A stretch of 64,000 bases of DNA. Origin: Trichoplax adhaerens (Eukaryota; Placozoa; Uniplacotomia; Trichoplacea; Trichoplacidae). The notes under the pieces are model-generated. The model was not told where the DNA came from. It searched no databases and saw only the letters and a list, made by a program, of their open reading frames with translations. Shown piece after piece: positions 10,679 through 26,150 of the stretch (its first letter is position 1; each line of letters opens with the position of its first letter). The stretch is from contig NW_002060977.1 of NCBI RefSeq assembly GCF_000150275.1, forward strand, positions 114,288 to 178,287. Reading direction: 5' to 3'. The translations under genes were made by a program, and so were the position numbers.

Positions 10679-13523
10679 ATGCCGAAGTCTAAAAGGAATA
10701 AAATTGGTAAGTATGGAGTAAATTGACCTCAACTCTGTACTATAGTCGAATAACGCGAGTTGATAGTGTGACAATGAATGTTGTTCGCGTATACATATTG
10801 CAGAATTTTGAATGCAATGCTACTGCAGATCGTGCATGATACTCGTCTTGCAGGCCAATCCTTTCCAATGGAGAGGTGACTGCTTGCAAGTACTGCAAAC
10901 ACTCTTCGATAGGAATTTACCCAAAGTATGACCATTACCAATTGATTTTTACATTCTGATTTATTTTTACAAAATGCAGTTTCCTTAACTAAAACCAAAG
11001 GAAAGAATTTTGATCATAAGAAAGATTTAATAGAGCAGGTTTGTACAATCATTACTTATAAGTATAAAATGAGATTGATGCTGAAATTATAATTGCTCAT
11101 TTTAATGCAAGTTATTACAATTGAAAGTACTTTAGAACACTACTTATCCTGGTGCTACCTTCTTTTAATCTTACTCAACTCACTACAGTTTCATAATCGG
11201 ATTTGTGCAATCCTATAGTTGGCTACCCACTGTCTGTTTTGAGAGTAGTTGATCGTATCTGTGCATTACTCTATTTCGTACATGTACGCATATAACACTA
11301 TTTATCCTGGTACTACCTTCTTTTAATCTTACTCAACTCACTACAGTTTCATAATCGGATTTGTGCAATCCTATAGTTGGCTACCCACTGTCTGTTTTGA
11401 GAGTAGTTGATCGTATCTGTGCATTACTCTATTTCGTACATGTATGCATATAACACTATTTATCCTGCAACTACCTCCTTTTTATCTTACTCAACTTACT
11501 GCAACTTCGTAACCTGATTTATGCAATGCTGTAGTTGGCTACATCTGCCTAGTTTCAGAGTAGTTGATCGTATCGGTGCCTTACTCTATTTCATACTTGT
11601 ACGTGTATAACACTATTGATCATGGTGTTTTCTCCTTTTTATCTTATTCAACTTACTGCAATTTCGTTATCTGATTGATGCAATGCTGTAGTCGGCTACC
11701 ACTGCCTATAATGAGAGCAGTTGATCGTATCTGTACTTTTTCGTATTGTACATTGTACGTCTTGCAGTTTCGAGATTTGAAGCTAACTAATACAACGTTA
11801 TGCGTGAATTCGTGAGTTGGATAACTAACTTACGAATTACGACATAATACTGTAGAATAGAAAAGTTTGAACATTATTGCAGCATACAGTACTGTATAAT
11901 AACATACTAGACGATAATTAAGAATATATTAGATAAACATAAAATTGTAAAACATGTACTGCATATTTTCATAAATCCATTTTTTGCCTACGGTAATGTG
12001 ATTTAGGATGCTTTGGATATTATTATCTACGAAAGATAACTATACGTTCTTACCATTACCTTAAATCTATTTCAGATCCGAACGTGCGCGGATAATTATC
12101 AGCATGCCTTTGTCTTCTCTGTAGAAAATATGAGAAATAACAAGTTGAAAGAAGTTCGGAACTTATGGAAGGACAGCAGGTATGGTGCAATGTAAAAAGG
12201 TTTATTAAATTGTTAATAACTCTACTCATTATGAGACAGAATTAATATAGACTGTACTACTTTCTATGATCTAGCTATTTTACACCATGTTAATACGCTT
12301 GCTTATATGAGCTACTTTTGATACTGCTCAGTGTGCTTAGTTCGATAGCTCTCAATTATGTATATGATCTTTGCTTTTAATTAAATTGTTCGATACTGTT
12401 GAACAGATTTTTCTTAGGCAAGAATAATATTGCACAAATAGCCTTGGGACGAAGCGTACAAGACGAATACAAGGACGGCCTTCATCATATAGCCAAGGTA
12501 AGTCGAAATAGCAACGAAATAGCTATACGAAATAGGTAATAATTTTAGAGACAGTTACGTACGTATTTGTAACGGTTAACAACTAATTTCTTCGTGCCAT
12601 TAATTTGCAGAAATTAAAAGGAAATGTGGGATTACTATTTACTAACTGCAACAAAGACGAAGCTATTCAGTAAGATGATCCCGCTTACTAGTTCAAAGCG
12701 GTCATCGAGTCATTGACTTAGCGATCGATATTATTTCTTATAGATGGTTCAGTAAATTCGCTGAAAATGACTATGCCAGAGCTGGATTTGAGGCAACACT
12801 GGATGTAGAATTGCCCGAAGGCAAGTCAAAAATTGTATCGACTAATAATAGCGTATGATGTTAAAGCAAAATATCATTAAATTTTACAAAAATCTGATCT
12901 TAGTCTTATTTTAATGGCATGACGACAGGTCCCATTGATCAGTTTCCTCATTCTATGGAACCGTACCTACGCCAGCTGGGAATGCCAACATGTTTAAAAA
13001 AAGGTCATCTTGTGGACAGTAATTAGTGCTTATGAACTAACTTCGCCAGATTAATTTTCCTATCTCTTTAGAAATCGACATAATAACAGCTATCAATTAG
13101 CTATCATTTTTTCATGGAGTTCATATGAGAACTTTATCGATTGCGTAACTATGATTGTTCTTCATTAACTAGGCATAGTAACCTTATCCACTAATTATAC
13201 TGTATGTAAAGTAGGAGATAAGTTAACACCGGAACAAGCCAAAGTATTGGTAGGAATAATAAGACAACGTTAAAATAATTTATCCGCTCTACGTCTTTAT
13301 GATAGATGTAGCTGAGATGTAAAATAAATGTAATCATTATTACATATAGATAAGGAATATATGTACATATGATAAATATTATGCATTTACAAGGAGATTC
13401 TAACATAAAGCGGTAACCGCTTGTTCGTTTGTTTGCTAGAAATTATTCAATATTCCTTTGGCTACGTTCAGAGTACAGCTACTATCGATATGGTCTGCCG
13501 ACGGTTTATTTGAAGATTTATAA
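10679..13523 (+). CDS. MRTO4: MRTO4, mRNA turnover 4 / ribosome assembly factor (uL10 paralogue)
   Basis: Nucleolar assembly factor related to P0/uL10 that holds the stalk site on pre-60S ribosomes before P0 replaces it (known for Mrt4). Nine exons: 10679-10706, 10980-11038, 12076-12179, 12407-12497, 12611-12669, 12744-12820, 12929-13003, 13173-13249 and 13440-13523, coding for 217 residues; all phases match. Diagnostic stretches are MPKSKRNK at the start, [86 protein letters not shown] and [12 protein letters not shown]. The C-terminal acidic tail of the vertebrate protein is lacking, so it ends about 20 residues earlier. The intron after exon 6 uses a GC donor (GAAG|GCAAGT). Intron 2 contains a tandem repeat. 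Confidence 0.96.
11136..11765. repeat. 158-bp tandem repeat, about four copies, in MRTO4 intron 2
   Basis: Copies start with AACACTA at 11136, 11294, 11452 and 11609 (spacings 158, 158, 157). Copies 1 and 2 are nearly identical; copies 3 and 4 are progressively diverged. Each contains CTACTCAACT-like and GTAGTTGATCGTATC-like blocks. Confidence 0.92.
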
Positions 13524-14597
13524 AATTTTTTCTCAGTAAACATATTTTTTATCTTTTACTTGAATCGACACTAAAAGTACAAGATTAATTTTGTGCTTAC
13601 GAAATTAATAATAAAAAGACAAAATGCATATTTACTATTTGTAAGCTTGCAATTCATTCAGTCAAATATGAAACTTTAGCTCTGAAGGATTACAAAGATT
13701 GCACGTCGAGAATATATTTAGTTTCAATAAATTGTTCTCCAACGCATGGGTAAACATTATGATTTATACTAGTTATCCCTTTGCCAGCCTACATCACTTA
13801 TGTCGAAATTATATACATACCATACGCAAAGTGATATTTCCGGAATTGAGTTCGAATTGGATTCCACATTTCACATTACTTTGCAGTTACTAGCTTTCAT
13901 TGAAAGTAATGATAACGTAAAATTTGAATTAAATTTATTGAGTTATCATCGAAAATCTTTTTGTTATATCTGCTAAGGTGTAAAATTTATTAGTCAGTCA
14001 TCGTCATGGTATTATTACATCAAAAATATTTAGTAATGATTCACCAGTGTTTTTATCTTCGAAAATATGGCACTCTGCTAATCTTGTGCAGGATCATGCA
14101 TCAATCAATTATTAATTCTAACTTAGGTAACTACTGTTTCTATCTATATCTTACTTCTCTAGTTTCAGCAATACGTAATCCTAGTAACTAGGGTGTGGTT
14201 ATCAATCAGGAAATGAAGAGTGATCGACTTTTGTTCATCACTTGACTCCAACCCTCACCATATGTTGTCCAAAATGAATAATAATAAGGGATATCTTCCA
14301 GTTTAAATCAATTCGATTTTAATTTTAATATACAATATATAATTAAAGAGATACAGTTTAACTGCAGTATTGTTGTGTATTACTTCGGTACTTTGTATTA
14401 AAATTTGGGGAAATCATCTTGCCTAACACTGTAATGTAACCTTGACGGAAGACTTGATATCGCCTTTTTCCCTTTAAAATTCCGACAAGTCGATATTAAA
14501 ATTTGATTCTAACCAATCAATCTTTAATTAATTGATACATTAATATTACAAATTGTAAGTATTGCGGATTTTATATCATTATTACGTGTATCTGAAT
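13524..14597. other. Intergenic interval between MRTO4 and the EGF gene, no gene seen
   Basis: AT-rich DNA between two plus-strand genes. The open frames here show no domain and no splice context that I trust. Presumably it holds the MRTO4 3' UTR and the promoter of the EGF gene. Confidence 0.55.
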
Positions 14598-17500
14598 ATG
14601 TTTACTGGCCATCAACTAGTTATCTGTTTGCTGATTGCCTTCCAATTTCAAGCGACTATCGGAAATATCAATTGCGATTATCAATTCATAAGAAATTCAT
14701 GCTCATCCTCATCAATAGCATGTAGTCTAGCCAAGCCTACTTGGCGTAACGCACCTGTAAATCATCTGGTTGTATGGTCCATTTCCAGTAATGATTCTAT
14801 CTGTCAAACGCCAAATGCGTGCTGGCAAACTAATATACAAAACTGTAGTTATCCAGAAATACAAATTAAACCGTTAGAAATTCAAGATGGCGATAGTGTA
14901 AGCTTACAAATTCTGGAAGTGGACAATAGTTCAATCGTAATGAATATTACTAATGTGACTTATTATGACTTTAAACGATGCTCGGAAAGTTATGGCTTGA
15001 ATCGATCTGATAACATACTTTCGGGTAATGGCAGCATCGAAATTGATAGTCAAATGCTCAGGCCAGGAATACATTATTTTGTATCGTTACTGACCGAGAA
15101 CATTTATTATTGTGGCTTTGGCTATCGTCAAATTATTATAAGTCGTTCTAACGATTGTAGAGCACCAGGTAGTCCAGGTAATGTAAAACAGTGTAATGGC
15201 CATGGCAGTTGTAATGTAACTAGCGCAGATAATTTTTTAATCCGATGTCAATGTGATAAAGACGCAATCGGTCGTTACTGTCAAGAATATAATGCTTGCT
15301 ATGTAAATCCTTGCTCAAACAATGCTAGCTGTCATGACATCCAAGGTGACTTTAATAGCTATGATTATAACTGCTCATGTCAAGAAGGTTATACTGGTAA
15401 AAACTGCTCAGATATCATTGATTATTGCCAATCAAACCCTTGTCAAAATAATAATCCTTGTGAACCCGCATTTAATGGCTACAGTTGTCGGTGTTCAATC
15501 GCTTATTATGGAACATATTGTGAACTGTATCAAGATTTATGCGTCGTACTGAATAATCCATGTAGTGATAAAGTTGGCTATCAGTGCGTTAGCAATCAAG
15601 GCTCTTACAAATGTATACGAGGTAAAAGAGTTTTTTTCACATACAATTTATCGGTATAATGCTTTTATTTTGTTTAAGATCTCCAGACTTCAAAAATTTG
15701 TTCTTTTCAATCAATCCTTACTATACAGTGCATTAATCTCGATTATAGGCATAATAAATTATATTTTAGTTAATCGATATCAATAGCTTAAAATCATGAT
15801 TACTGCGAAATCCAAGTCCTAAAAGAAATAACGATAGAATTGGCAATGATTTATCAATCTATGAATTAGAAAATAGATCTAGTTTAGTCCACATTGGAAT
15901 TTGGTTTATTTAATTATGAAGCAATAGCTTCTTAGGCGTTCGTTTTGAGTGAATCATACTTTAATTTTAAAATAGAACATAAGGGGATAAAAGAAATAAT
16001 GATATAATTGATTTGGAAATAGTGAATCAAATGATTAGAAAGATAAACGTAGTTTTGTTCCGCATTTAAACTTTGACTTCTTTAATTGTTCGGTAAAATC
16101 TTTCTTAGAAGATTATTTGTATCCATAAACATTTCAACAATATCAATCTGGCCTATCTCTCTATATATATATATAACAAGACAAATAATCAGTATTCTTA
16201 TAGTATTTTATTAAGCTTAATTTTATTTTAATTAAAGATACATTCAACTATCACGCCTAAATACAATCGCATTTTAATTATTATCTTCCTGTCACTGTAT
16301 CTTATCTTAAAAATGCTTAAGAAAACCGCCTTGATGCTCACTCATCGTAATATTTTCTTTCTCTATTACTAATTAATTTAGTTGCCGTTCCAGTATCCGT
16401 ACAATTTTATCAAGTTCACCCGTCATGTTCATTTTATCGCAATGTAAGTCGGAAATTCTATCCAAGTAGAAATAATACTGGATAAACTGAACTGTTTAAA
16501 AATGTTACCATGTTTATAAAAAAAAACTCAGAAACTATTAATCGTAATCCTAACCATCGCAATAACAGAGTTTCGATCCTTATTTACTATATTTACTTTG
16601 CTCGTTTTCTTTCTCGTAGTTGTAATAGTAGCTGCTTTCTAAGATACATTATTTTATAGCCTAAATCATTGAACAAATATTTTAATTGTTACGTTTTCTT
16701 TTAGCTATTTAGAAAATTCGTTATTACATCAGGATACGTCTCAATACAATTTTTGCCCTTTCATAGCGGCCTAAGTTTAAAGCCATTAGCTTTTTTCCTT
16801 AAAAGCATATTTAGGAATCGCAAAATTAGAAGGCCCATTTCGCTAGAGTTAAATTACATAACACCTTAAAAATAGTTTAAAATGTAGCAATAAATTGCTC
16901 GTCATGATTTTTAATAACTAATCCTTGTTAATGCTGATTAAAAGAATTTAAAAGTAGTTTTCACGATTTTCTACGACTACAAACTGCTTTAACTGTGGTA
17001 TTTATTCGAAATCTATTGCCATGGCTATTGTTGAGATGGAATATTTACCAAACATGTGCTAATAGCAATATCTTTTATTTTGCATGTTGTGACTGAAGAC
17101 TCTTGCGATCTGCTACTTTTACTGCAATATTTAATGAGCTACCGCACTTCCTCTATTATAGAATCCACAGCAGCTATATACCGAAATGATTGCCAATATT
17201 CAGAAACATTGTAATTGCAATTTTACGGATGTAGACCTTGGAACTACAAATGATAGCATAATCTGCATATCTGAATCGGACATGCTTTATAATGTTACCA
17301 TGTATTCGGTCAGTAATATTTCCGTAGAGAATTTGCTATGCACTTTTAAGCAATGGACTGGGCCAGGAAGCCGACTAGAAATTATTGAGCCACAATTATT
17401 AGTGTGCTCGATAGAGTATGCAGCCCGCCTAACTAAAACTGAAGAAGCCTTAATTGGTATAGGCGCTGCTGTTTTTTTCGTCTTAGTCCTTCTTCTATTG

Positions 17501-18598
17501 GTTTGGATCTTTATGCGTATTCGTCGTAAGTTAGGGGGCTCAAAGTAAGTCGATTTCGAGAAAAATTATTCAAGTTCGACATTCTCTAATTAATCATGAA
17601 TTGACAATTTAAGATTGAAATGATCATTACCTTACTATAATAGTAATACTATGTTTTTTTAATATTAACATTCCAATACTGTTGTCGACTTCATCATCAT
17701 ATCGTAATGATTGATGCTCTTGTAAACCTATGAGATATACCCGTCAATTAGTATAGTACTATACTGCCGTGATAATTCAGTAATAGAGAAAATTTATTCA
17801 GAAGTCTTAAAAATATTTCTGATTTTGCATGTATATCAAACTGATTTATGATAGCATTACAGCTGACATATGCACTAATACTACAAATTCAAGTAAACCA
17901 AGTTTTTGACATATTAACTAATTGTCATCTAGTATTATTCTAAGATAGCTCATGTTAATCATTTGAACCAAAATTATAGTTAAATCCTTTCTGTTAGATG
18001 TCTTTAATACAAAGTTTTTTCCGTCTTAAAATTTAATATTATTTGCATATAGGAATATTACATTTTCAATGTGCAAGCGATTAAATAGTACAGCAAATAT
18101 ATTCCACAACAATTTGCTTTCCATTAATATCCAATTTAATCTATGCTTTTATTTCTGTTGAGCTATATGAAAGGGCGCAAACGTACTATAACAACAGCGT
18201 TAATCTTAGACTATTAATGAGTAATTACTACCTATAATATTATTTAATATATGTTGCTTTCTCGTTGTAGGTCTGTCCCAAGACAAACTCATCCGAAAGA
18301 GTCGATACTTATTGCAAGAAAAAATTTTTCGGTTACTCCTGCAGTAACCGAATTTGTTTCAGTTCAAAAAAGAAATGGGAATTCTACAACTTCTGTTGGA
18401 TTACCCAGTGCTGGCATACATTCTGGTGCTCATGATAACCCACATCATGAAAATTATGAAATGTCTCATCTAAATAATGGAAATCATCATGGCAATCAAC
18501 CAAAAATTACAATTACTCCAGATACCGAAGATGCACCGACTAAACTGCCTGGAAGTCACACCAACAACAATTTTGATAACCATGATCGATTAGTTTAA
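14598..18598 (+). CDS. Type I membrane protein with EGF-like repeats, unidentified family
   Basis: Probable cell-surface receptor or adhesion protein of 598 residues. Four exons join in phase: 14598-15621, 16382-16443, 17162-17544 and 18271-18598. I chose the ATG at 14598 because it opens a signal peptide (QLVICLLIAFQF). Then come a Cys-containing N-terminal domain I cannot name (about residues 23-185), EGF-like modules starting near residue 187 (CNGHGSC, NPCSNNASC and SNPCQNNNPC patterns, plus a partial fourth), and a membrane-proximal region with paired cysteines. A transmembrane helix (GIGAAVFFVLVLLLLVWIF, about 457-480) is followed by basic RIRRK and a His/Asn-rich cytoplasmic tail of about 115 residues. 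Many NxS/T sites fit an extracellular location. Ligand and role are unknown. Confidence 0.85.
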
Positions 18599-20472
18599 GA
18601 ATTCCATGTTTACAACTCAGCATACCGTAATTCTAGATATAAGCAATTGGCTTGGAACAGTTTTAGCGGCCAAAATCATTTTTAATCATTTTAATTATTT
18701 ATTTTGTTATGATAATCATAAATGTTGAACTTAGCATTTGTAAAGATGCTGAATAATTAATTATTTTTTAATGCCGATATTTTAACCGAATAACCTGTAA
18801 TATGTGCAGTAAGTAAAGTAAATTAAATTGAAGTCACCGAGAATCACAAAATAATTTTTACTGGTATAACAGCAGTTGTTACCGAATCTCATGCACAATC
18901 GGCATTAATGATAATAGTTTAGCTTGCACTCTGACAAATTATGGTTTAGCTCTATATATATAATTTCAACTAGTATGACCAATTTAATGCCAAAATATTC
19001 GTTGTACTTTGAGTAACCCTCGCAAATAAGTTTATCACCTAATTTTGATAAGCTATTCATTTGCATAGATTATATTTTCGAACAGAAATCACGTTAATCG
19101 ATTGTATATCAATCTAGAATGTAATTTAATCATTTTACTAGTATTATAAAAATTATTTACGTGCATAATTCTGTCAATAATCTTCATAAGTCATAGCACA
19201 TTATTCACGAAGTGTAATAAAAAATCTCTTGAAAAAATTCTTAGAAATGATATTATTGACATTCCGTACGTCATAACTTTCCTGCTATTTTAGCCAGTTA
19301 ATAGTGTAAATATCAGTATTACGTCATATGCATCACTGAGTCACTGCAATGGAAAGTACCTTTGAAACGGAAAAAATTTTCTTGCGCATATTCTGTATCC
19401 ACTTAAGACAATACAGCTATGAGTTCAGGGAAAATTCTACCGATGACTTAACACGAATTAACAGACACACTTAAGCCAAATGGCCAACGCAAAAGGCATA
19501 CAGTATAAATTGAATTTATGCAGACATAGATATTGTTGCTACTTTGATGTCTGCTGGAAAATGAAACTTAGCCACGATGATTTACTGTATTCCTCCCTTC
19601 CCATTGTTGCAAGGTAGTAGCTATTTATATTGAGGCAAGCTACAGTTCCTCTTGTCCAGGTTAACGTTAAAACTGTTCTTTTTATGGTTATTAACAACTA
19701 CGTTGTTATAGTTAAATAATGATGATCAATTGAACAATTATTTTACCCGTACTGCAACGAGTTCCTAATGCATAAATGATTTACGAATTGCAATCATCAG
19801 AATAGTGGATGGTCTAAATTTTTTATGTATACCAGATTGGTCTCTAAGTTAATACTACTACTACTACTACTAGCATATTGAACGAAAGCCACATACCATT
19901 TGATAATGCCTAAGGGCAATGAAATCTTGTATATTTCTAATGACTACGCGGAAATATCAATTAAAGGAACTCTCTTCCTCCGACATCACATCACAATAGC
20001 AACCGTGATAACCTGTAGCATATAGATTAATTCCAATAAATGGCTTCTACTAACTGTACTTTGCTGCTAATAATTATGTTACGACCAAAGTTACTTTAAA
20101 ACTCCCGCTATGCAGAATATCCGGGTATCATCATAACCTTTAACGTCAGTGCACTTTCTTAGCAACAAGCCCTAGATGGTTCATAACTCAACTACTCCGG
20201 CCGAGTGTGTCAGATAATAATCACCATACATAAATTTGTAAATTCCATGCAGTACTACCTTTATGGAAATTAAATACTGTATACATTTCATGAGTAAATA
20301 AAAAGTGGGAGCGAACCCACTAACTTAATTTATTACGATTACTAGCAACATAAGCTATTATAATGAGTACAAACCACAGTCATAGCAAAATTGAGTAGAT
20401 AATATTAGTCTATAGCAAGGCTATCCTGGCAATCCAAATTTTATACAACAATTAGATGAACTTGTATCCATA
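18599..20472. other. Convergent intergenic interval, no gene seen
   Basis: AT-rich DNA between the 3' ends of the EGF gene and SDHA. It holds a short (ACT)n microsatellite at 19853-19872 and a hairpin near 20305-20322 (GTGGG/CCCAC). No exon or GTACW array is seen. Confidence 0.6.
19853..19872. repeat. (ACT)n microsatellite
   Basis: About six and a half uninterrupted ACT units. Confidence 0.9.
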
Positions 20473-24419
<3,947 letters not shown>

Positions 24420-25244
24420 CTACAGTAATTGAATGAAATAGTCATTATATCTTCAAGTAAGTCATTGTGGGTAATAAAATGTTAAGCAATTGTCAAGAAC
24501 ATCAAGTAATTATTAAAAACGAACTATTTTATTGGCAAACAGTCGGGATGTTGATAGCATTTCTTCCAAAATCAGACAGATTTAGCGATCGATGAACTAC
24601 GCATGCTTATGTAGTACCATCTTATACAGTGTACAGTACACGGCAGTACTGTACTGTACCGTACTGTACTGTACTTGCGGACCTTGATCTTCTTCTTCTT
24701 CTAGTACTCCTTGACAGCACTGCATTTTTACCTACTTTACTGCCTGAATGGTAGCTAACAGTAATCGCTAATGACAGATAGAGTTGAGTTCCTACAGCGA
24801 GATCCATTCTACGGACTGCACTGTATTATATAAACGTACAGTATGTTCAATTTTGTAGAAAGACCACTAGATTAAAAGGGAGGGACTGTCAACAACAGTT
24901 AACTGTTCATGGCGCAGAATGTTTAAGTTGACTACTTTACTAGTCATTCGACTGTATCGAAAGAGTATTCAGGCACGGTACAACGTGCCTTGCGCAACCA
25001 ATTTTCGTTATGAAGTGTTTTAGTAACATTTTCCAAAGCTTGAAATAACGGTCATCATGGTCAAAGTACACACTCAGTTTTATTCGTGCATTTGTGATGG
25101 AGGTGGATGATTATATAGTTGACACTATCGTGGTAAAAGAAAACCTCCATGATAGAATTACACTTTGAAACACGAGTAATTTGGTCAAGATCCTGTACTC
25201 TGTACAGTCTACAGGCCCAGTAGTTGAACTATCTGCACATACTT

Positions 25245-25290
25245 AGGGTGTCCCATAAGTCTTTCCCGGTGATTGAAATTATATGGAATT
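25245..25290. mobile_element. Mariner/Tc1-like terminal inverted repeat remnant
   Basis: TA followed by GGGTGTCCCATAAGTC at 25246 resembles the ends of mariner-superfamily elements that begin (A)GGGTGTCCCA next to a TA target. I found no partner end and no transposase nearby, so this is at most a solo remnant. Confidence 0.45.
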
Positions 25291-25683
25291 ATAATTTTAA
25301 GTCCTTATTCCATAAATTTGGTATCACTTGATTGGAAATAAGACGCTTTATCCGAATATGTAATTTAAATTGATATAAAATGAGTTAAAGTTACGAATAT
25401 TAGCATTTCAAGCCCAAAATACTTCTATACTATACGTGTATGACAGTATGCAGTAACTCTGTACTTTATTATTTATAGTGCAGTCTATTCCCACCATGTT
25501 ATGTAACACTATTAAACGGACAGTATCGCACCGGACCGGGTTGCAGATAAATTACGAGCTCTTTGTTGTACTGTACTGTATCGTACCATACAGTACGTGC
25601 TGTAGGAGCCTATTGAAGTCATAGCCATGATAGAGGCATGGACTATTAAGTTAAAAGAAAGTCTTCTGTTAGAAGTCCTTGCA

Positions 25684-25796
25684 CTGTATACGGCAAGCAA
25701 TAGTAAAACTTTCTTTTCATTTTTGCTTTACAGTACTGTATAGCAAAAAAGAAAATAAATAAGAAAGTTTTACTATTACTTGCCATATACAGCACA
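25684..25796. repeat. Foldback element with ~32-bp arms
   Basis: The left arm (about 25685-25717, containing GGCAAGCAATAGTAAAACTT) is matched inverted by the right arm (about 25764-25795, containing AAGTTTTACTATTACTTGCC). The loop of about 45 bases carries a GTACW palindrome (TACAGTACTGTA). Confidence 0.8.
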
Positions 25797-26150
25797 CAGT
25801 ACTACGAAATCAAAGTCTGACTTAAGTTTGAGGATGCTGTGTCGCCCGGCAAGGGCTGCTTTTCTTGCCATTGCTGCGGAATTCTGGAAGACTTTTTAGA
25901 CTATAGATTGCTTACTAGATCATTGAACAGGAATGGAATAAGATTGACGATATCTTATTCTGCTGTGCCTGCTATAGTTCACAATAAAGTTGCCAAACTG
26001 AATAGAGATCAAAAATCTGCTGTACTTGAAAGTTCACACTCTATCAATATCATTTTCGCCTGCCGCGAATGCTTTACTGTCGGTAGATTGAGTCAAAAAT
26101 ACAGTACTAATAATAGAGATGGATTTCATCCACGACGATGGTAATAAATC

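Larger units (their letters stand above)
24561..26150. repeat. GTACW arrays and foldback sequences upstream of SDHA
   Basis: GTACW runs at about 24624-24676, 25195-25210, 25567-25600 and 25729-25742 lie just upstream of SDHA. The same stretch holds a mariner-type end and a hairpin element (separate entries). The 101-codon open frame at 25839-26144 has no recognisable domain. Confidence 0.75.

Noticed and set aside
20300-20325. GTGGGTTCGCTCCCAC on the minus strand, resembling a tRNA T-arm
   Set aside because: The loop is not the standard 7-base TTCRANY loop with a 5-bp stem, and no acceptor stem, D-arm or A box can be placed around it.
25839-26144. 101-codon open frame with several Cys residues
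   Set aside because: No domain, no spacing typical of zinc fingers, no splice or start context; located in repeat-rich DNA.
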